Positions 62,149-64,000 of a stretch of DNA of 64,000 nt are shown piece after piece. Origin of the DNA: Frischella perrara (GTDB taxonomy: Bacteria; Pseudomonadota; Gammaproteobacteria; Enterobacterales; Orbaceae); assembly GCF_000807275.1 (NCBI RefSeq), contig NZ_CP009056.1, positions 1,241,192-1,305,191 of the forward strand. The letters are read 5' to 3'. The translations under genes were made by a program, and so were the position numbers. The notes below the pieces were generated by a model. It had not been told where the DNA came from. It made no database searches and saw only the letters and a program-made list of their open reading frames with translations. Position 1 is the stretch's first letter. Every line of letters begins with the position of its first letter.

Positions 62149-62293
62149 TCTGAAAGATCAGTATTGTCTTATTGGCACATTTTTAAAAGAAATGATAGAA
62201 TTAGTTGCTTTTTTAACATTAAAAATTAAATGAATTTATTTTGTTACATATCAACATGTAATAAAAATGTTATAAAATTATTGAGACAAAATT

Positions 62294-63499
62294 ATGATAA
62301 TTAAACCAAAAATTCGTGGCTTTATCTGTACAACCACACATCCAGTGGGTTGTGAGGAAAATGTAAATCAACAAATTGCTTATGTTAAGTCAAAAGGGAA
62401 AATTGCCAATGGACCTAAGAAAGTATTAGTCATTGGTGCTTCTACAGGTTACGGATTGGCCTCACGTATTACAGCAGCATTTGGTTCTGATGCAGCAACA
62501 ATTGGCGTATTTTTCGAAAAGCCAGGAACTGAATCTAAACCGGGCACAGCTGGATGGTATAATTCTGCAGCATTCGATAAGGCAGCTAAAGCGGCTGGTT
62601 TATATGCTAAAAGTGTAAATGGCGATGCATTTTCTAATGAATGTCGTCAAACAGTGATTGATTTAATCAAACAAGATTTAGGTCAAGTTGATCTTGTCAT
62701 TTATTCTTTAGCTTCTCCTGTTCGTAAAATGCCAGACACAGGTGAAGTGGTACGTTCTTCACTTAAACCAATCGGACAACCTTATAAATCAGTCGCTGTT
62801 GATACTAACAAAGATGTTTTAATTGAAGCAACGGTTGAACCGGCTAATGAACAAGAAATCGCTGATACCATAAAAGTAATGGGTGGTCAAGATTGGGAAT
62901 TATGGATGAATGCATTAGCAGATGCAGGTGTATTAGCTGACAATGCCCAAACGGTTGCTTATTCTTATATCGGTACAGAATTGACATGGCCAATTTACTG
63001 GCATGGAACATTAGGTAAAGCAAAAGAAGATTTAGATCGAGCAGCTCATGCAATTGATCATCAATTAGCTGCAAAACACGGTCATGCTTATGTTGCTGTG
63101 TTAAAATCAGTTGTGACACAAGCTTCTTCAGCTATCCCTGTTATGCCATTATATATTGCTATGTCATTTAAGGTGATGAAAGAGCAGGGCATTCATGAGG
63201 GTTGTATAGAGCAAATTCAACGTATGTTTTATACTAAACTTTATGTAACAGGTGAACCTGAAACAGACGATAATCATCGTTTACGTTTAGATGATTGGGA
63301 ATTACGTCCTGAAGTACAAAACGCTTGTAAAGAAATTTGGTCAAAAGTGACTAATGATACCATTTATCAAGTGACTGATTACCAAGGTTATAAAGATGAG
63401 TTTTTACGTTTATTTGGTTTTGGTATTAGTGGTGTTGATTATGATGCTGATGTTAATCCAGACGTTAAATTTGATGTTATTGATTTAACTGCAAATTAA
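62294..63499 (+). CDS. fabV: Enoyl-ACP reductase FabV
   Basis: 401 aa. Starts [20 protein letters not shown]. The NADH-binding glycine motif is GASTGYG (residues 48-54), and the active site Y-x8-K of the FabV type is Tyr235 and Lys244 ([11 protein letters not shown]). It carries out the last reduction step of fatty-acid elongation and belongs to the triclosan-tolerant class. It ends at a strong hairpin terminator. Confidence 0.95.
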   Translation: MIIKPKIRGFICTTTHPVGCEENVNQQIAYVKSKGKIANGPKKVLVIGASTGYGLASRITAAFGSDAATIGVFFEKPGTESKPGTAGWYNSAAFDKAAKAAGLYAKSVNGDAFSNECRQTVIDLIKQDLGQVDLVIYSLASPVRKMPDTGEVVRSSLKPIGQPYKSVAVDTNKDVLIEATVEPANEQEIADTIKVMGGQDWELWMNALADAGVLADNAQTVAYSYIGTELTWPIYWHGTLGKAKEDLDRAAHAIDHQLAAKHGHAYVAVLKSVVTQASSAIPVMPLYIAMSFKVMKEQGIHEGCIEQIQRMFYTKLYVTGEPETDDNHRLRLDDWELRPEVQNACKEIWSKVTNDTIYQVTDYQGYKDEFLRLFGFGISGVDYDADVNPDVKFDVIDLTAN

Positions 63500-63520
63500 C
63501 CCGTAAAAACCATGGCTTAA

Positions 63521-63545
63521 TCCCCCAGTGCTGGGGGATTTTTTA
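63521..63545 (+). terminator. Terminator after fabV
   Basis: ATCCCCCAG and CTGGGGGAT around TG, followed by six T. Confidence 0.9.
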
Positions 63546-63606
63546 AAACAATTAAAACAGTATCAATTAATTATTATCCGTTTAGTCAATATCTTAATTA
63601 TTGCTA

Positions 63607-64000
63607 TCATTGCTTAATCTCTTTAAGATGACTTTTTTTATTTCGCGTTGCTAACCAACATAACATAGCGCCAAAACAAACTAACCCCGTACCTTGCCAA
63701 AAACTGTAAGTTAAAGTCAGATTTAACAAAATCGAAGATAAAAATGCTGAAATGATTGGAATAAAATAAGATGCGCCAGCTAGTATTGTAACATTGCCAT
63801 AAAATACCCCATAATTCCATGCCGCATAGCCAACGCCAATGGCAAATGCAGCTAAAAAACTATATAAAATTAAACTGAAACTATTAATTGATAAGGCAGG
63901 TTCTGAAGAGAAAGCATATTGAACCCACATAATGATCGCAGTGAAAATAAGGAAAAGTGCTACACCATTTTTTCCATCAGCTAATTTGACTGTTACCATA
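63607..64000 (-). CDS. yddG: EamA-family aromatic amino acid exporter YddG, N-terminus outside window
   Basis: About 130 C-terminal residues are present; the frame is open at the right edge and the ATG at 63999 is not necessarily the start. Membrane segments include VALFLIFTAIIMWVQYAF and FLAAFAIGVGYAAWNYGVFYGNVTILAGASYFIPIISAFLSSILL, then SFWQGTGLVCFGAMLCWLATR, as in E. coli YddG, which exports aromatic amino acids. Ten-helix DMT fold, half of it visible. Confidence 0.85.
   Translation of the reverse strand, partial: MVTVKLADGKNGVALFLIFTAIIMWVQYAFSSEPALSINSFSLILYSFLAAFAIGVGYAAWNYGVFYGNVTILAGASYFIPIISAFLSSILLNLTLTYSFWQGTGLVCFGAMLCWLATRNKKSHLKEIKQ

Overview
The window is AT-rich and looks like a gammaproteobacterial chromosome, plausibly an Orbaceae-type gut symbiont. 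That placement is an inference from base composition and from gene types (rluB, ybiI, msrA/msrB, phrB, fabV, yddG); no 16S or other marker is present. Ordinary chromosome lies at both ends: truncated rluB and tRNA-Arg(UCU) on the left (1-937), and DUF421, ybiI, msrA, cytochrome b561, msrB, phrB, fabV and truncated yddG on the right (57.8-64 kb). Almost everything between is phage-derived or mobile DNA. No integrase, terminase, portal or capsid gene was seen.

Block 1 (about 0.94-18.5 kb) is a mosaic of prophage debris and toxin cassettes. A tail-fibre C-terminal fragment is followed by a PAAR-effector module (PAAR-domain protein plus two paralogous small membrane proteins, probably immunity). 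The module occurs intact at 16.6-18.5 kb, with a one-base poly(A) frameshift at 1.75-3.66 kb, and as a decayed third copy at 3.87-4.27 kb. A large tailspike with a self-cleaving S74-type C-terminus follows, then a broken holin and a tail-fibre chaperone gene. That chaperone gene is split by an 8.5-kb insertion (7807-16314) bounded by two relics of one IS3-family element and apparently flanked by a 5-bp duplication. The insertion carries an array of secreted Sel1-repeat proteins: three intact, one frameshifted, one fragment.

Block 2 (about 18.6-47.9 kb) has the regulatory and lysis logic of a lambdoid prophage joined to a complete contractile tail. It has an ImmA-like protease, an S24 repressor, a Cro-like protein, O- and P-like replication genes with iterons inside O, RusA, a Q-like antiterminator, and a pR'-tR'-like promoter/terminator present twice. 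Between those two copies sits a tailspike-like protein fusing a beta-helix to a phosphodiester glycosidase domain. Then come two tRNA-like genes, holin, GH24 lysozyme and nested Rz/Rz1. The head-tail junction genes that follow are broken, but the tail terminator, sheath, tube, chaperones with a -1 frameshift site, tape measure, baseplate, spike and three tandem fibre/chaperone cassettes are all open. The pattern (lysis plus contractile tail, no head or packaging) fits an R-type tailocin or a prophage decaying towards one. A glycosyltransferase family 9 gene on the opposite strand follows the fibres.

Block 3 (about 49-57.6 kb) is a repetitive, largely decayed immunity region. It has two S24-type repressors whose catalytic lysine is replaced by arginine, repeated remnants of O and P, a lipoprotein, and five paralogous 3-TM membrane proteins plus three decayed copies. 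Its function is unknown; a role in phage immunity or exclusion is speculative.
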